Assembly (NCBI GenBank): GCA_012523405.1
Contig: JAAYIN010000050.1
Span: 58,989-122,988, forward strand
Origin: Clostridiales bacterium
GTDB taxonomy: Bacteria > Bacillota > Clostridia > Christensenellales > Aristaeellaceae
Reading direction: 5' to 3'
Length of the DNA stretch: 64,000 bases
In this document: one piece after another, positions 1 through 8,391 of the stretch
How positions within the stretch are numbered: position 1 is the stretch's first letter
Layout: each line of letters begins with the position of its first letter
Made by a program: the position numbers and the translations under genes
Notes under the pieces: model-generated
The model's input: the letters and a program-made list of their open reading frames with translations, nothing else
Database searches by the model: none
Told to the model about the DNA's origin: nothing

Positions 1-272
1 ATGACTTGACTATTGAGGCGCAGCAGACCCAAGAAGAAGAGCAATCCGTGATTGATGAACTAATTCGTATGCGTGATGCGGGCGACACTTCACGCTTCTA
101 TTCTCTTGAGTTGATTGATGCCTATCGCCAAAACATAGCGCCGAATCTGACGTTCCATGTTATTCCCCGACCCTATACATATAACATGACAAAGGATTAT
201 GCTTATGGGAAAGTAACAGCAGACGAATTGGTTGAGAAGCTCAACGCGGCATATCAAGATGCGATGAAATAG
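1..272 (+). CDS. C-terminal end of a probable ABC solute-binding protein (5' truncated)
   Basis: The reading frame is open from the left edge of the window (codons in phase with position 3) and stops at 270-272, so only about the last 90 residues are present. The fragment ends in an amphipathic helix of the form KVTADELVEKLNAAYQDAMK. That is the usual ending of family-1 (CUT1) extracellular sugar-binding proteins, where a Lys/Thr-Glu-rich helix closes the C-lobe. No catalytic motif can be seen. A strong terminator follows at 292-342, so it closes a transcription unit upstream of the window. Its position before a GH112 phosphorylase would suit a galacto-/lacto-N-biose importer, but that is inference from context. 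Confidence 0.45.
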   Translation, partial: DLTIEAQQTQEEEQSVIDELIRMRDAGDTSRFYSLELIDAYRQNIAPNLTFHVIPRPYTYNMTKDYAYGKVTADELVEKLNAAYQDAMK

Positions 273-291
273 GCTTTGAAAACAATATAAA

Positions 292-342
292 ACAACAAAG
301 AAACTGCCGGCGCTAAGCAAGTGCCAGTGGTTTCTTTGTTGT
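292..342 (+). terminator. Rho-independent terminator
   Basis: A 13-bp perfect stem (292-304 pairing with 330-342, arms ACAACAAAGAAAC and GTTTCTTTGTTGT) surrounds a GC-rich loop. It ends the transcript of the truncated binding-protein gene. Confidence 0.75.
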
Positions 343-374
343 CTAATAATATGGCTTATTATCCCTTCGCTATA

Positions 375-404
375 TTGACATTGCGCCAATGCTTCTGATA
401 TGCT
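375..404 (+). promoter_or_regulatory. Candidate sigma-A promoter for GH112 gene
   Basis: TTGACA at 375-380 is followed after 18 bases by TATGCT at 399-404. It lies between the upstream terminator and the GH112 start, leaving a leader of about 115 bases. The -10 box matches the consensus at only four of six positions. Confidence 0.5.
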
Positions 405-525
405 CAAGTAAGATGAAAGCAATCATTACACCAAAACAAACAAACAATGCAGGATGAACCATTATAAGCTGCAAAATAGCGGACGAAGCAGCCTAAAATC
501 AGATAATGAATTGGAGGATTTTAAG

Positions 526-2685
526 ATGAGCCAATCGAAAGGTCGCCTTACGCTCCCCACTGACATCGATATTGTAAAAGAAACATTGGAAATCGCAAAG
601 CGCTGGGGAGCAGATGCGTTTCGGGATGCGGATGGAACGGAGTTCCCGCCTGAGCTGCAAAGCGTAGATGGGAAAATCTACTCAACTTATTACACAACTC
701 GAAAAGATAATGCGTGGGCAAAATCAAACCCTGATGAAGTGCAGCAATGCTATATCATGACAGGCTTTCACACTGCCGTTTCGGATACTCTTTCAATCAG
801 CATTATGCAGGGGATATCCCCCGAGATGATGAAACCGAATACCTATGATGATATCAAGCGCTGGTGGGAGGTCATTGACCGCACCACAGGTCAAGTAGTG
901 CAGCCTGAGAAATGGCAGTACGCTGAGACTAGTGGTGAGGTTTTTATTCTTGAGGCAGAGGAATTCCATGAGTATACCGTCAGCTTTTTGGCCTATTTGA
1001 TTTGGGATCCTGTACATATGTACAATAGCGTAGTCAACGAATGGAAAGATGTGGAGCATCAAATTACCTTTGATGTCAGGCAACCAAAGACCAAAGAGTT
1101 TTCATTGCGCAGACTACAAAAGTATATTGATGAACATCCATGGGTGGACGTGATACGATTTACAACTTTTTTTCATCAGTTCACGCTTGTATTTGATGAA
1201 CTTCATAGAGAGAAATATGTGGATTGGTATGGTTATTCAGCTAGCGTAAGTCCCTATATCTTAAATCAATTTGAAGCGGAGGTTGGTTATCCCTTCCGCC
1301 CTGAATATATCATCGACCAAGGGTATTATAACAGTCAATATCGTGTGCCGTCGAAGGAATTCAAGGATTTCATGGCGTTTCAGCGCAGGGAAGTTGCAGC
1401 ACTCGCCAAGGAAATGGTGGACATCACGCATGCAGCTGGCAAAGAAGCGATGATGTTTTTAGGCGACCATTTCATAGGGACCGAGCCATTCATGGAGGAA
1501 TTTGCATCCATTGGATTAGATGCAGTTGTGGGCAGCGTTGGCAATGGCAGTACGCTGCGGCTTATTTCTGATATTCAGGGCGTAAAGTACACTGAAGGTC
1601 GTTTCCTGCCTTATTTCTTCCCCGATACTTTCCATCAGGGCGGCAAGCCCACTCAGGAAGCAAAGGAAAATTGGGTGACGGCGCGCCGCGCAATACTGCG
1701 CAAGCCTATTGACCGCATTGGATATGGCGGTTACCTTAAGTTGACGCTGGATTTTCCTGAGTTCGTGGATTATATCGAGCAGGTTGCCGATGAATTCAGA
1801 GCCTTATATGACAATATACAAGGTGGGGCACCGTACTGCGCGAAGGTGGTGGGTGTGCTGAATTGCTGGGGCAAAGCACGCAGCTGGGGCTGCCATATGG
1901 TGCATCACGCGCTATATCAAAAGCAGAATTACAGCTATGCGGGTGTGGTGGAAGCGCTGTCGGGAGCTCCCTTTGATGTGCGGTTTATCAGCTTTGACGA
2001 TATCCTTGAAGATGCCGATATTTTAAAGGACATTGATGTTTTGGTGATGCTTGGCGATGGTGATACCGCTCATACGGGTGGGCTTTATTGGGAGAACCCA
2101 AAGATTGCCCAGACGCTTCGCAGCTATGTATACAGCGGAGGCGGCTTGATCGGCGTAGGAGAACCATCGGGTCACCAATATCAAGGTCGGTTCATCCAGC
2201 TCGCGGGCATTTTTGGCGTAGAAAAGGAAACAGGCTATACACTAGGTTATGACAAGTACAATTGGGAAGAAAAGCCGCACTTTATCCTGGAGGATTTGGA
2301 AGGTGATGTGGACTTTGGCGAAGGCAAAAAGAGCATGTATGCAATGCCTGATGCAACGGTACTCGTCCAGCGAGACCGCGAAGTGCAGATGGTAACAAAT
2401 GAATTTGGCAAAGGGCATAGTGTTTACATCAGCGGCTTGCCATACAGCTTTCGTAATGCACGCGTGCTTCATAAAGCGATTCTTTGGGCGGCTGGTGCGC
2501 CTGACGAGCTGCATTGCTGGTTCAGTTCAAACTACAATGTGGATGTGAATGCTTATGTGGCAAACGGGAAATATTGTGCGGTGAACAATACGGACGAGGT
2601 TCAAGAGACAGTGATCTGGCGCGGAGACGGATCAAGCTTCGCGCTTACCATGGAGGCAGGCGGCATACAGTGGTTTTCCATTTGA
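526..2685 (+). CDS. GH112 1,3-beta-galactosyl-N-acetylhexosamine phosphorylase family
   Basis: A cytoplasmic phosphorylase that cleaves a beta-galactoside with inorganic phosphate to give alpha-galactose 1-phosphate. The N-terminus carries the family signature GRLTLPTDIDIVKETLEIAKRW followed by WGADAFRDADGTEFP and STYYTTRKDNAWAKSNPDE, seen in galacto-/lacto-N-biose phosphorylases. The start chosen is the ATG at 526 (719 aa, normal family length), eight bases after GGAGG at 513-517. An in-frame ATG at 454 would add 24 residues without a ribosome site. The family also contains galactosyl-1,4-L-rhamnose phosphorylases, which cannot be separated by eye, so the acceptor sugar is open. There is no signal peptide, so the substrate must be imported. 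The gene has its own promoter and terminator and stands as a single-gene unit. Confidence 0.9.
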   Translation: MSQSKGRLTLPTDIDIVKETLEIAKRWGADAFRDADGTEFPPELQSVDGKIYSTYYTTRKDNAWAKSNPDEVQQCYIMTGFHTAVSDTLSISIMQGISPEMMKPNTYDDIKRWWEVIDRTTGQVVQPEKWQYAETSGEVFILEAEEFHEYTVSFLAYLIWDPVHMYNSVVNEWKDVEHQITFDVRQPKTKEFSLRRLQKYIDEHPWVDVIRFTTFFHQFTLVFDELHREKYVDWYGYSASVSPYILNQFEAEVGYPFRPEYIIDQGYYNSQYRVPSKEFKDFMAFQRREVAALAKEMVDITHAAGKEAMMFLGDHFIGTEPFMEEFASIGLDAVVGSVGNGSTLRLISDIQGVKYTEGRFLPYFFPDTFHQGGKPTQEAKENWVTARRAILRKPIDRIGYGGYLKLTLDFPEFVDYIEQVADEFRALYDNIQGGAPYCAKVVGVLNCWGKARSWGCHMVHHALYQKQNYSYAGVVEALSGAPFDVRFISFDDILEDADILKDIDVLVMLGDGDTAHTGGLYWENPKIAQTLRSYVYSGGGLIGVGEPSGHQYQGRFIQLAGIFGVEKETGYTLGYDKYNWEEKPHFILEDLEGDVDFGEGKKSMYAMPDATVLVQRDREVQMVTNEFGKGHSVYISGLPYSFRNARVLHKAILWAAGAPDELHCWFSSNYNVDVNAYVANGKYCAVNNTDEVQETVIWRGDGSSFALTMEAGGIQWFSI

Positions 2686-2711
2686 CGGACTGTATAAACA
2701 ATTGACATATA

Positions 2712-2748
2712 AGAAAAACAAGCCGCTCGTGCAGCGGCTTGTTTTTCT
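2712..2748 (+). terminator. Rho-independent terminator after GH112
   Basis: A 16-bp perfect stem (2712-2727 with 2733-2748) built on AAGCCGCT/AGCGGCTT with a 5-base loop and A/T-rich outer arms, so it reads as a terminator on the plus strand. Confidence 0.85.
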
Positions 2749-2885
2749 GTGACCAATTGCGCGTTTGAAATTGCCTGAAAAGTTTAATCGGCAGACTGCG
2801 GTCTTTTCATGCGTCTAAAGACATATGCATGGAGAGGAATGTATGTGTTTGAATATCCTTATTGAAGAAATAGCATGCAAAGAAA

Positions 2886-2917
2886 AGACTGACACCGCTT
2901 TATAGCGATGTCAGTCT
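2886..2917 (-). terminator. Rho-independent terminator of the ArsR-type regulator
   Basis: Read on the minus strand, the stem AGACTGACATCGCT / AGCGGTGTCAGTCT is followed by TTTTCTTT, just past the stop of the regulator gene at 2926. Confidence 0.8.
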
Positions 2918-2925
2918 GCATGTCA

Positions 2926-3843
2926 TTACTTTTCATTTGTATAATGCATTCGTACCTTGATGCCCTGATCATAGTTGCCAAATCCACGCCCATAGATGGA
3001 AAGTCCACCTGCATGAACGGCATCCTTTGGCGCGGCAATGCGGAGCCGCAATCCGCTGTTTGGCTGGATGTTTAAATCTGTCAGCGTTACGTCCGATAGC
3101 TTTCCGCTATCAATAAATGTACCTTCTTCGCTGACGGAAAGCAATTTGAACAAACCGAATTGATTCCAATTGCGGTCCCACCACTCAGGGTTATAAATTC
3201 CTCGTGTACGGCCAAAATCACCCGGACTTGTCCATATGCCAACAGACATGCCATTGATCAAGAAACGTATGTCGCTGGGCCAATCATCGCATGAACCGGG
3301 GGCTTCGCTGCCGATTTCAAGCGATATCTGAAGCTCGATTGCCTTCTGACCCGGTTCTAAATAGTTTGGAATCAAATATTCAACAAACCCATGACCGAGC
3401 CATAGCATTTGTGCATCGATGCGCTCAGGTGAAGCAAAATAGCGCGGGTCATCTTCCTCGCCGATGATCTTCCCCGCTGATGCTAGTCCGCAGGTGGGGA
3501 AGGCTTCGTACTGAATGTACTGTCCAACGCCGATTTCTGCTTCATATACATTTGGATTGCGTGAAATTTGTGTTGGATCAATCAAAATACGCTCGCCGCT
3601 GGCACTGCACATTCTTTGAACGCCGTGCTTGCCGGTGACGAACTCCACCGTTACAAAGCCGGCACTCGTCAGCATCTTGATATGGCTGGTCAGCGCGCCG
3701 TTGGTGATGCCAAGCTCGGTAGCGATATCCCCCATGGATAGCGAACCTTGTTCGTAGAGCAGTTCCATAATAGCGACTCTAGTATCGGATGAAAGGCATT
3801 TAAACAAGGGAAGCCCTTCGCGTAAATCGGAGATGTGAAGCAA
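2926..3843 (-). CDS. ArsR-type winged-helix regulator with large C-terminal sensor domain
   Basis: Residues about 10-85 form an ArsR-like winged helix (LFKCLSSDTRVAIMELL, then MGDIATELGITNGALTSHIK as the recognition helix). They are followed by about 215 residues rich in beta-strand, Trp and Gly (WPSDIRFLINGM, TSPGDFGRTRGIY, GRGFGNYDQGI). No metal-binding Cys/His set of classical ArsR sensors is seen, so the C-terminal part is more likely a sugar-ligand domain. A TTG start at 3843 is chosen because GAGGTG lies six bases upstream. Starting further up at 3915 would place coding sequence over the promoter region. It diverges from the importer-GH43 operon starting at 4124, and the intergenic inverted repeats suggest it controls that operon and itself. 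Confidence 0.8.
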   Translation of the reverse strand: MLHISDLREGLPLFKCLSSDTRVAIMELLYEQGSLSMGDIATELGITNGALTSHIKMLTSAGFVTVEFVTGKHGVQRMCSASGERILIDPTQISRNPNVYEAEIGVGQYIQYEAFPTCGLASAGKIIGEEDDPRYFASPERIDAQMLWLGHGFVEYLIPNYLEPGQKAIELQISLEIGSEAPGSCDDWPSDIRFLINGMSVGIWTSPGDFGRTRGIYNPEWWDRNWNQFGLFKLLSVSEEGTFIDSGKLSDVTLTDLNIQPNSGLRLRIAAPKDAVHAGGLSIYGRGFGNYDQGIKVRMHYTNEK

Positions 3844-3918
3844 TGGAATCACCTCATAGTATATTTGCATTATTGGTTTCGTGAAAAGTATACCATAATC
3901 CAATTGAAAGGGCAATTC

Positions 3919-3938
3919 ATTTTAGCATAATCTAAAAT
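3919..3938. promoter_or_regulatory. Inverted-repeat operator candidate
   Basis: ATTTTAG-N6-CTAAAAT is a perfect 7-bp inverted repeat between the ArsR-type regulator and the importer operon. A related palindrome, TCTAATTAGA (4000-4009), abuts the -10 box of the importer promoter. Both share the CTAAW half-site, suggesting binding by the adjacent winged-helix regulator. Confidence 0.5.
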
Positions 3939-3971
3939 GAAAAAAGATTCATAGTTTTTTTGCACAAACTA

Positions 3972-4000
3972 TTGACATTTATATGGTCAGGGTGTATATT
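3972..4000 (+). promoter_or_regulatory. Sigma-A promoter of the importer-GH43 operon
   Basis: TTGACA (3972-3977), a 17-base spacer and TATATT (3995-4000) form a near-consensus promoter about 115 bases before the first gene. The palindrome TCTAATTAGA starts on the last base of the -10 box, a position suited to repression. Confidence 0.75.
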
Positions 4001-4123
4001 CTAATTAGATTTAGAGCACGGCATTGCTTTAGAAAACACTTAACTAAATATCTCGAGAGGAGGATTGTTCGTTTCTAATTTTACCATATCATTTTTGAAA
4101 GAAGTAAAGGAGGAAACCCCATT

Positions 4124-5416
4124 ATGAAAAAATTATTAGCTAGTATTCTATTTGTCTGCATGCTCTTTAGCATGTGCGCTCTTCCCGCGTTGGCAGATGA
4201 CGCTACCCCAATCACTTTCTGGAGCTTCCAAGCTGCTCATGTTAAGTTCATGGAAGATGCAGCTATCCGCTGGAACGAAACCAATCCCGATCGCCCCATT
4301 GATCTAAAGGCAGAAACCCTTGGCTATGATGACCTGCATAACAATCTGCTGATCTCATTGCAGACTGGCACAGGCGCACCTGATATCGTTGATATCGAAA
4401 TCTCCATGTATGCAAACTTCATCACTGGTGATGAGGAGTATATCCCACTGGTTCCGCTGAATGATATCATTGAGCCCGACAAAGAAGACCTGATCATGGG
4501 TCGTTTTGAAAACTACGAAAACCATGGCAACTATTATGGTGTTGACTACCACGTTGGCGCAGCAGCTATGATGTACAACAAGGACATCTTCGCTGAAGCT
4601 GGCATGGATATCGCAGACATCGTTACATGGGCTGATTTTGTAGAAGCTGGCAAGGTTATTAAGGAAAAGACCGGCAAATACATGATGGCTGTTGAAACCA
4701 CAGAGCACTGGACCTATTATCCCCTGATCACACAGCAGGGCAGCGATTTCTTTGACAAGGAAACTGGCGAAGTCATCCTTGATAACGAAATTAATGTGAC
4801 AACCCTTCAGTGGCTGCTTGATGGCCTCAACGAAGGTATCTTCGTTGCAATGCCTGGCGGATTCTGCCATTCTGAAGAGTGGTATGCTTACATGAACGAA
4901 GGCAATGTAGCTTGCATCGCAATGCCTCTATGGTATTTGAATCGCTTCACCGATTACATGCCCGACCTAAATGGCAAAATGGCTGTGACCACCATGCCCG
5001 TATGGACTGAAGGCGGCGCAAACTCCGCTGGTCTTGGCGGAACAGGCACATCCATCACCAACCAAACCCAGCATCTTGATTTTGCGAAGGAATTCCTATA
5101 TTTCTCCAAGATCTCTCGTGAAGGTGCAATCCGCACATGGACAGACCTAGGCTTTGACCCGCTGCGCACAGACATCTATGATGATCCTGACATGATCAAG
5201 GCAAACGCATTCACCGATTACTTCGGCGATGATGTGTATGCTGTTATGGATGCTACCGCTGCTTCCATTTCCTCGCTGTCCACCTCCAATCCTCTATATC
5301 CGGAAGCTTTGACCTTGGTTCAAAAGACCGTTATGTTCGAAGTTCTTTCCGAGAAGAGCAAGACCCCTGAAGAATCTTTGAAGAATGCTGCAGATCAGCT
5401 GCGCTCTTTGCAATAA
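4124..5416 (+). CDS. CUT1 ABC transporter sugar-binding protein
   Basis: An extracellular solute-binding protein of family 1 that captures an oligosaccharide for the two permeases downstream. Residues 1-24 form a signal peptide with an ALA|DD type-I cleavage site. No Cys sits in a lipobox, so it is predicted to be released rather than lipid-anchored. Typical features follow: ITFWSFQAAHVKFMEDAA at the mature N-terminus, an AAMMYNKDIFAEAGMD hinge segment, and a helical C-terminus. The start has AAAGGAGG a few bases upstream. A hairpin separates it from the permeases, as in the other CUT1 loci here. The substrate is probably an arabinose-containing or related plant oligosaccharide judged only from the GH43 gene in the operon. 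Confidence 0.88.
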   Translation: MKKLLASILFVCMLFSMCALPALADDATPITFWSFQAAHVKFMEDAAIRWNETNPDRPIDLKAETLGYDDLHNNLLISLQTGTGAPDIVDIEISMYANFITGDEEYIPLVPLNDIIEPDKEDLIMGRFENYENHGNYYGVDYHVGAAAMMYNKDIFAEAGMDIADIVTWADFVEAGKVIKEKTGKYMMAVETTEHWTYYPLITQQGSDFFDKETGEVILDNEINVTTLQWLLDGLNEGIFVAMPGGFCHSEEWYAYMNEGNVACIAMPLWYLNRFTDYMPDLNGKMAVTTMPVWTEGGANSAGLGGTGTSITNQTQHLDFAKEFLYFSKISREGAIRTWTDLGFDPLRTDIYDDPDMIKANAFTDYFGDDVYAVMDATAASISSLSTSNPLYPEALTLVQKTVMFEVLSEKSKTPEESLKNAADQLRSLQ

Positions 5417-5532
5417 GATTTTTGATCATGCTTGCTTGAAATGCTGACGGTGCGGGGTAATGAGATAAGTTGCGTGTAGAGCGCAAACATCCCATATCGC
5501 GAAGCGAGCCGCATAGTTTATTTCATCAAGCG

Positions 5533-5562
5533 GATGGGATTGCCTTTCCTGGCAATCCCATC
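5533..5562 (+). terminator. Intercistronic hairpin (attenuator) between binding protein and permeases
   Basis: A perfect 12-bp stem GATGGGATTGCC / GGCAATCCCATC followed by TTTT C. It lies inside the operon, so it probably works as a partial terminator or an RNA stabiliser that raises binding-protein expression over permease expression. Confidence 0.6.
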
Positions 5563-5597
5563 TTTTCATATCATCTTTTACATGGGAGGAATACCCG

Positions 5598-6518
5598 ATG
5601 ATACAAACGTCCACACGTAAGCGCTCGCCCATACATGCGCTCAATTCGATCAAGGTGGTACCGTATATCTTTTCCCTGCCATTCATCATCTTTTTCTTGG
5701 TCTTTTTCTTGTATCCAATTATCAACACCGTCAATATGAGCCTGTACTCAGCGAAGGGTTTTGCCCCGCCGCAGTTCTCTGGGTTTTCAAACTACGCGCT
5801 GCTGAATAATGATTATTTCATCAAAGCATGCAGCATCAGTGCGCGATATACGATCTACACCTGTTTGATTTTGATCCCTGTTCCCTTGGTGCTTGCGGCA
5901 CTGCTTAACTCAGGCTCGGTCAAAGGTGCAAATGCAATTAAGTCCTCTATGTTTATTCCTGCACTTACCTCCGTTGTCATGGCAGGTCTTTTCTTCCGCT
6001 ATGCGTTTTCTGCAAATGAAAATGCGATTTTCAATGCGATACTGCGGTCGCTGGGATTGCCTGCGCAGGATTGGCTTGCCCAGCAGGGTACAACCATGGC
6101 TGTGCTGGTCATTTTCTGCTGCTGGAAGTGGATGGGCGTCAATATCATCTACTATTTCTCGGCATTGCAGAGCATTCCGGCTGAACTGTATGAATCCAGC
6201 CGAATTGATGGCGCAAATGTTGTGCAGCAATTCTTCTACGTCACGATTCCATCTGTACGACCAACGATCATTTATGTGCTGACCATCAGCATCTATGGCG
6301 GCTTCTCGATGTTCGCGGAGAGCTTTACCTTGTTTAATGGTGCAAGAACACCTGGCGATATTGGCGCAACCATTGTTGGCTATATCTACAGTCAGGGCTT
6401 TAACCGTAATAACTTTGGTCTCGCAAGTGCAGCGGGCATCGTACTGCTGGGGATTGTGCTCATTCTTAACGTCATTCAATTGGGGCTAACAGGCTCCTTC
6501 AAGAAGGAGGTATCGTAA
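5598..6518 (+). CDS. CUT1 ABC sugar permease, UgpA/LacF type
   Basis: An integral membrane subunit (306 aa, about six membrane segments) of a binding-protein-dependent sugar importer. The first segment is VPYIFSLPFIIFFLVFFLYP. The cytoplasmic EAA loop that docks the ATPase is seen as ELYESSRIDGANVVQQFFYVTIP. The ATG at 5598 follows GGGAGG. Its stop codon overlaps the start of the next permease by one base (TAATG), so the two are translationally coupled. No ATPase gene is present in the operon. Confidence 0.92.
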   Translation: MIQTSTRKRSPIHALNSIKVVPYIFSLPFIIFFLVFFLYPIINTVNMSLYSAKGFAPPQFSGFSNYALLNNDYFIKACSISARYTIYTCLILIPVPLVLAALLNSGSVKGANAIKSSMFIPALTSVVMAGLFFRYAFSANENAIFNAILRSLGLPAQDWLAQQGTTMAVLVIFCCWKWMGVNIIYYFSALQSIPAELYESSRIDGANVVQQFFYVTIPSVRPTIIYVLTISIYGGFSMFAESFTLFNGARTPGDIGATIVGYIYSQGFNRNNFGLASAAGIVLLGIVLILNVIQLGLTGSFKKEVS

Positions 6519-7366
6519 TGCATTCGATCTCTAAGTCAAAGCGAGTTGCAACCATTTTCTGCACGGCATTGATGTTATGCTTTGCGATCTTGGCGCTGAT
6601 GCCTTTCTTCTTCCTATTGATTTCATCCTTTAAGCCCGGTCAAGAAATGGTGCGTAACGGCTTGCAGTTCAAGTTCGATTTTGAGAACTACAGTCTGGTT
6701 AACTATGGCCTCTTGATCACCGAACGCGATGGCATGTACTTGAATTGGTATTTCAACAGCGTTGTGATACTGGTTGTCCAAGTGGCATGCGGATTGGTTT
6801 TCTCATCCATGGTTGGTTATGCGCTTGGTAAGTACTCCTTCCGTCTGCGCAATACGCTGTTTCTTCTTGTGCTGGTAACGATGATGATTCCTGTTGAAAT
6901 CCTCATTTTGCCGTTGTACAAGCAAATTGATGCCTTTGGATTAATCAATACGTATGGCGGTGTTGTCTTGCCATTTTCAGTGTCGGCCACGGGTGTGTTC
7001 TTCTTCCGTCAATACTCGATGGGACTCCCCACGGAGCTCATGGAAGCAGCTCGCATTGATGGCAGTACGGAGTATGGTATCTATTTCAAAATCATGATGC
7101 CGCTGATGCTCCCTGCATTTGGCGCGATGACCATCCTGATGGCGATGGGCAGTTGGAACGCTATGGTCTGGCCTATGATCGTGCTGCGTACCACAGAAAT
7201 GCAAACCCTGCCGCTTGGTCTTCAATCCTTGCTGACGCCTTACGGCAATAACTATGACTTGCTGCTGTCAGGCGCAGTCATGAGCGTGCTTCCCATCATG
7301 GTGATTTTCTTGCTCAATCAAAAATCGTTTATCGCTGGTATGACAGCGGGTAGCGTGAAGGGATGA
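6518..7366 (+). CDS. CUT1 ABC sugar permease, UgpE/LacG type
   Basis: The second permease subunit, 282 aa with six predicted membrane segments. The EAA loop reads TELMEAARIDGSTEYGIYFKIMMP and the C-terminus ends in the family-typical FIAGMTAGSVKG. It overlaps the preceding permease stop by one base and is followed six bases later by the GH43 gene, so all three are cotranscribed. It pairs with the 5598-6518 subunit to form the channel. Confidence 0.92.
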   Translation: MHSISKSKRVATIFCTALMLCFAILALMPFFFLLISSFKPGQEMVRNGLQFKFDFENYSLVNYGLLITERDGMYLNWYFNSVVILVVQVACGLVFSSMVGYALGKYSFRLRNTLFLLVLVTMMIPVEILILPLYKQIDAFGLINTYGGVVLPFSVSATGVFFFRQYSMGLPTELMEAARIDGSTEYGIYFKIMMPLMLPAFGAMTILMAMGSWNAMVWPMIVLRTTEMQTLPLGLQSLLTPYGNNYDLLLSGAVMSVLPIMVIFLLNQKSFIAGMTAGSVKG

Positions 7367-7372
7367 TGCAAT

Positions 7373-8305
7373 ATGGAAAGTAATGTCTCACCATTGATTG
7401 AGCAACGTGCCGATCCTTTTGTATACAAACATACGGATGGCTATTACTACTTCACAGCCTCTTTGCCTGCATTTGATGCGATTGAACTCAGGCGAGCTCA
7501 AACCATCTCAGCACTAGCAAATGCACCAACTGTGCTGGTATGGCGCAAGCATGACTCGGGTCCTATGAGTATGAATATCTGGGCACCTGAAATCCATTTC
7601 ATTGATGGTAAGTGGTATATCTATTTCGCTGCCGCGCAGCAAGATGCAGATGAATCGGGTTGCTATGACCACCGCATGTATGTGCTTGAGAATGATTCTG
7701 CGAATCCGCTGGATGGAACCTTTATAGAAAAAGGGCAGATCAACAGCGGTTGGGAATCATTCGCGTTGGATGCCACTAGCTTCTTGCTGGATGGGACTCG
7801 CTACTATGTATGGGCACAACGCGATTATGCGATTGCGGGCAACTCAAACCTATACATCGCTAAGATGGAGAATCCGTGGACATTACAGCTTCCGGCTGTC
7901 ATGATCAGCAAACCGGAATTTGACTGGGAATGCGAAGGCTTCCTTGTCAATGAAGGCGCAGCTGTACTGCTTAGGGATGATAAGGTGTTTATCACTTATT
8001 CGGGCAGTGCAACGGATGAACGCTATAGCATGGGCTTGCTGTGGGCTATGCAAAACGCTAACTTACTAGACCTGTCATCATGGACTAAATCCCAAACGCC
8101 TGTTATGGTGACAGATGAAGCGCGAGGTCTCTTTGGACCTGGGCATAACAGCTTTACGGTGGATGAAGAGGGAAGGGACTTGCTGGTATTCCATGCTCGT
8201 CCATACCCTGGTTTTCAAGGAACGGCTCTTTCTGATCCAAACCGCCATACCTATGTGCAGCTTCTGCACTATGATGAAGATGGATGGCCAGTGTTTCAGG
8301 AATAA
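7373..8305 (+). CDS. GH43-family glycosidase, intracellular
   Basis: A five-bladed beta-propeller glycosidase of family GH43 (310 aa, catalytic domain only). The three expected acidic residues are visible: Asp14 (base) in RADPFVY, Asp133 (pKa modulator) in ALDATSF, and Glu194 (acid) in LVNEGAAV. There is no signal peptide, so it acts on imported oligosaccharides. GH43 covers arabinofuranosidases, xylosidases and others. The short single-domain form and the VNEG acid motif resemble arabinan-oligosaccharide-active members, but the specificity is an inference. It is the last gene of the importer operon, seven bases after the permease stop, and is closed by the terminator at 8321-8362. Confidence 0.85.
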   Translation: MESNVSPLIEQRADPFVYKHTDGYYYFTASLPAFDAIELRRAQTISALANAPTVLVWRKHDSGPMSMNIWAPEIHFIDGKWYIYFAAAQQDADESGCYDHRMYVLENDSANPLDGTFIEKGQINSGWESFALDATSFLLDGTRYYVWAQRDYAIAGNSNLYIAKMENPWTLQLPAVMISKPEFDWECEGFLVNEGAAVLLRDDKVFITYSGSATDERYSMGLLWAMQNANLLDLSSWTKSQTPVMVTDEARGLFGPGHNSFTVDEEGRDLLVFHARPYPGFQGTALSDPNRHTYVQLLHYDEDGWPVFQE

Positions 8306-8320
8306 ACATGATATGCAAAA

Positions 8321-8362
8321 AAGCAGCCCTGCCAGATACCATCAAGGTATGCAGGGCTGCTT
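8321..8362. terminator. Bidirectional terminator
   Basis: A 12-bp stem AAGCAGCCCTGC (8321-8332) / GCAGGGCTGCTT (8351-8362) with A- and T-runs on both flanks. It serves the plus-strand GH43 operon and the minus-strand GH13 gene that converge here. Confidence 0.85.
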
Positions 8363-8391
8363 TTGTATGAAGATGGGCATTTGGTTATTGA

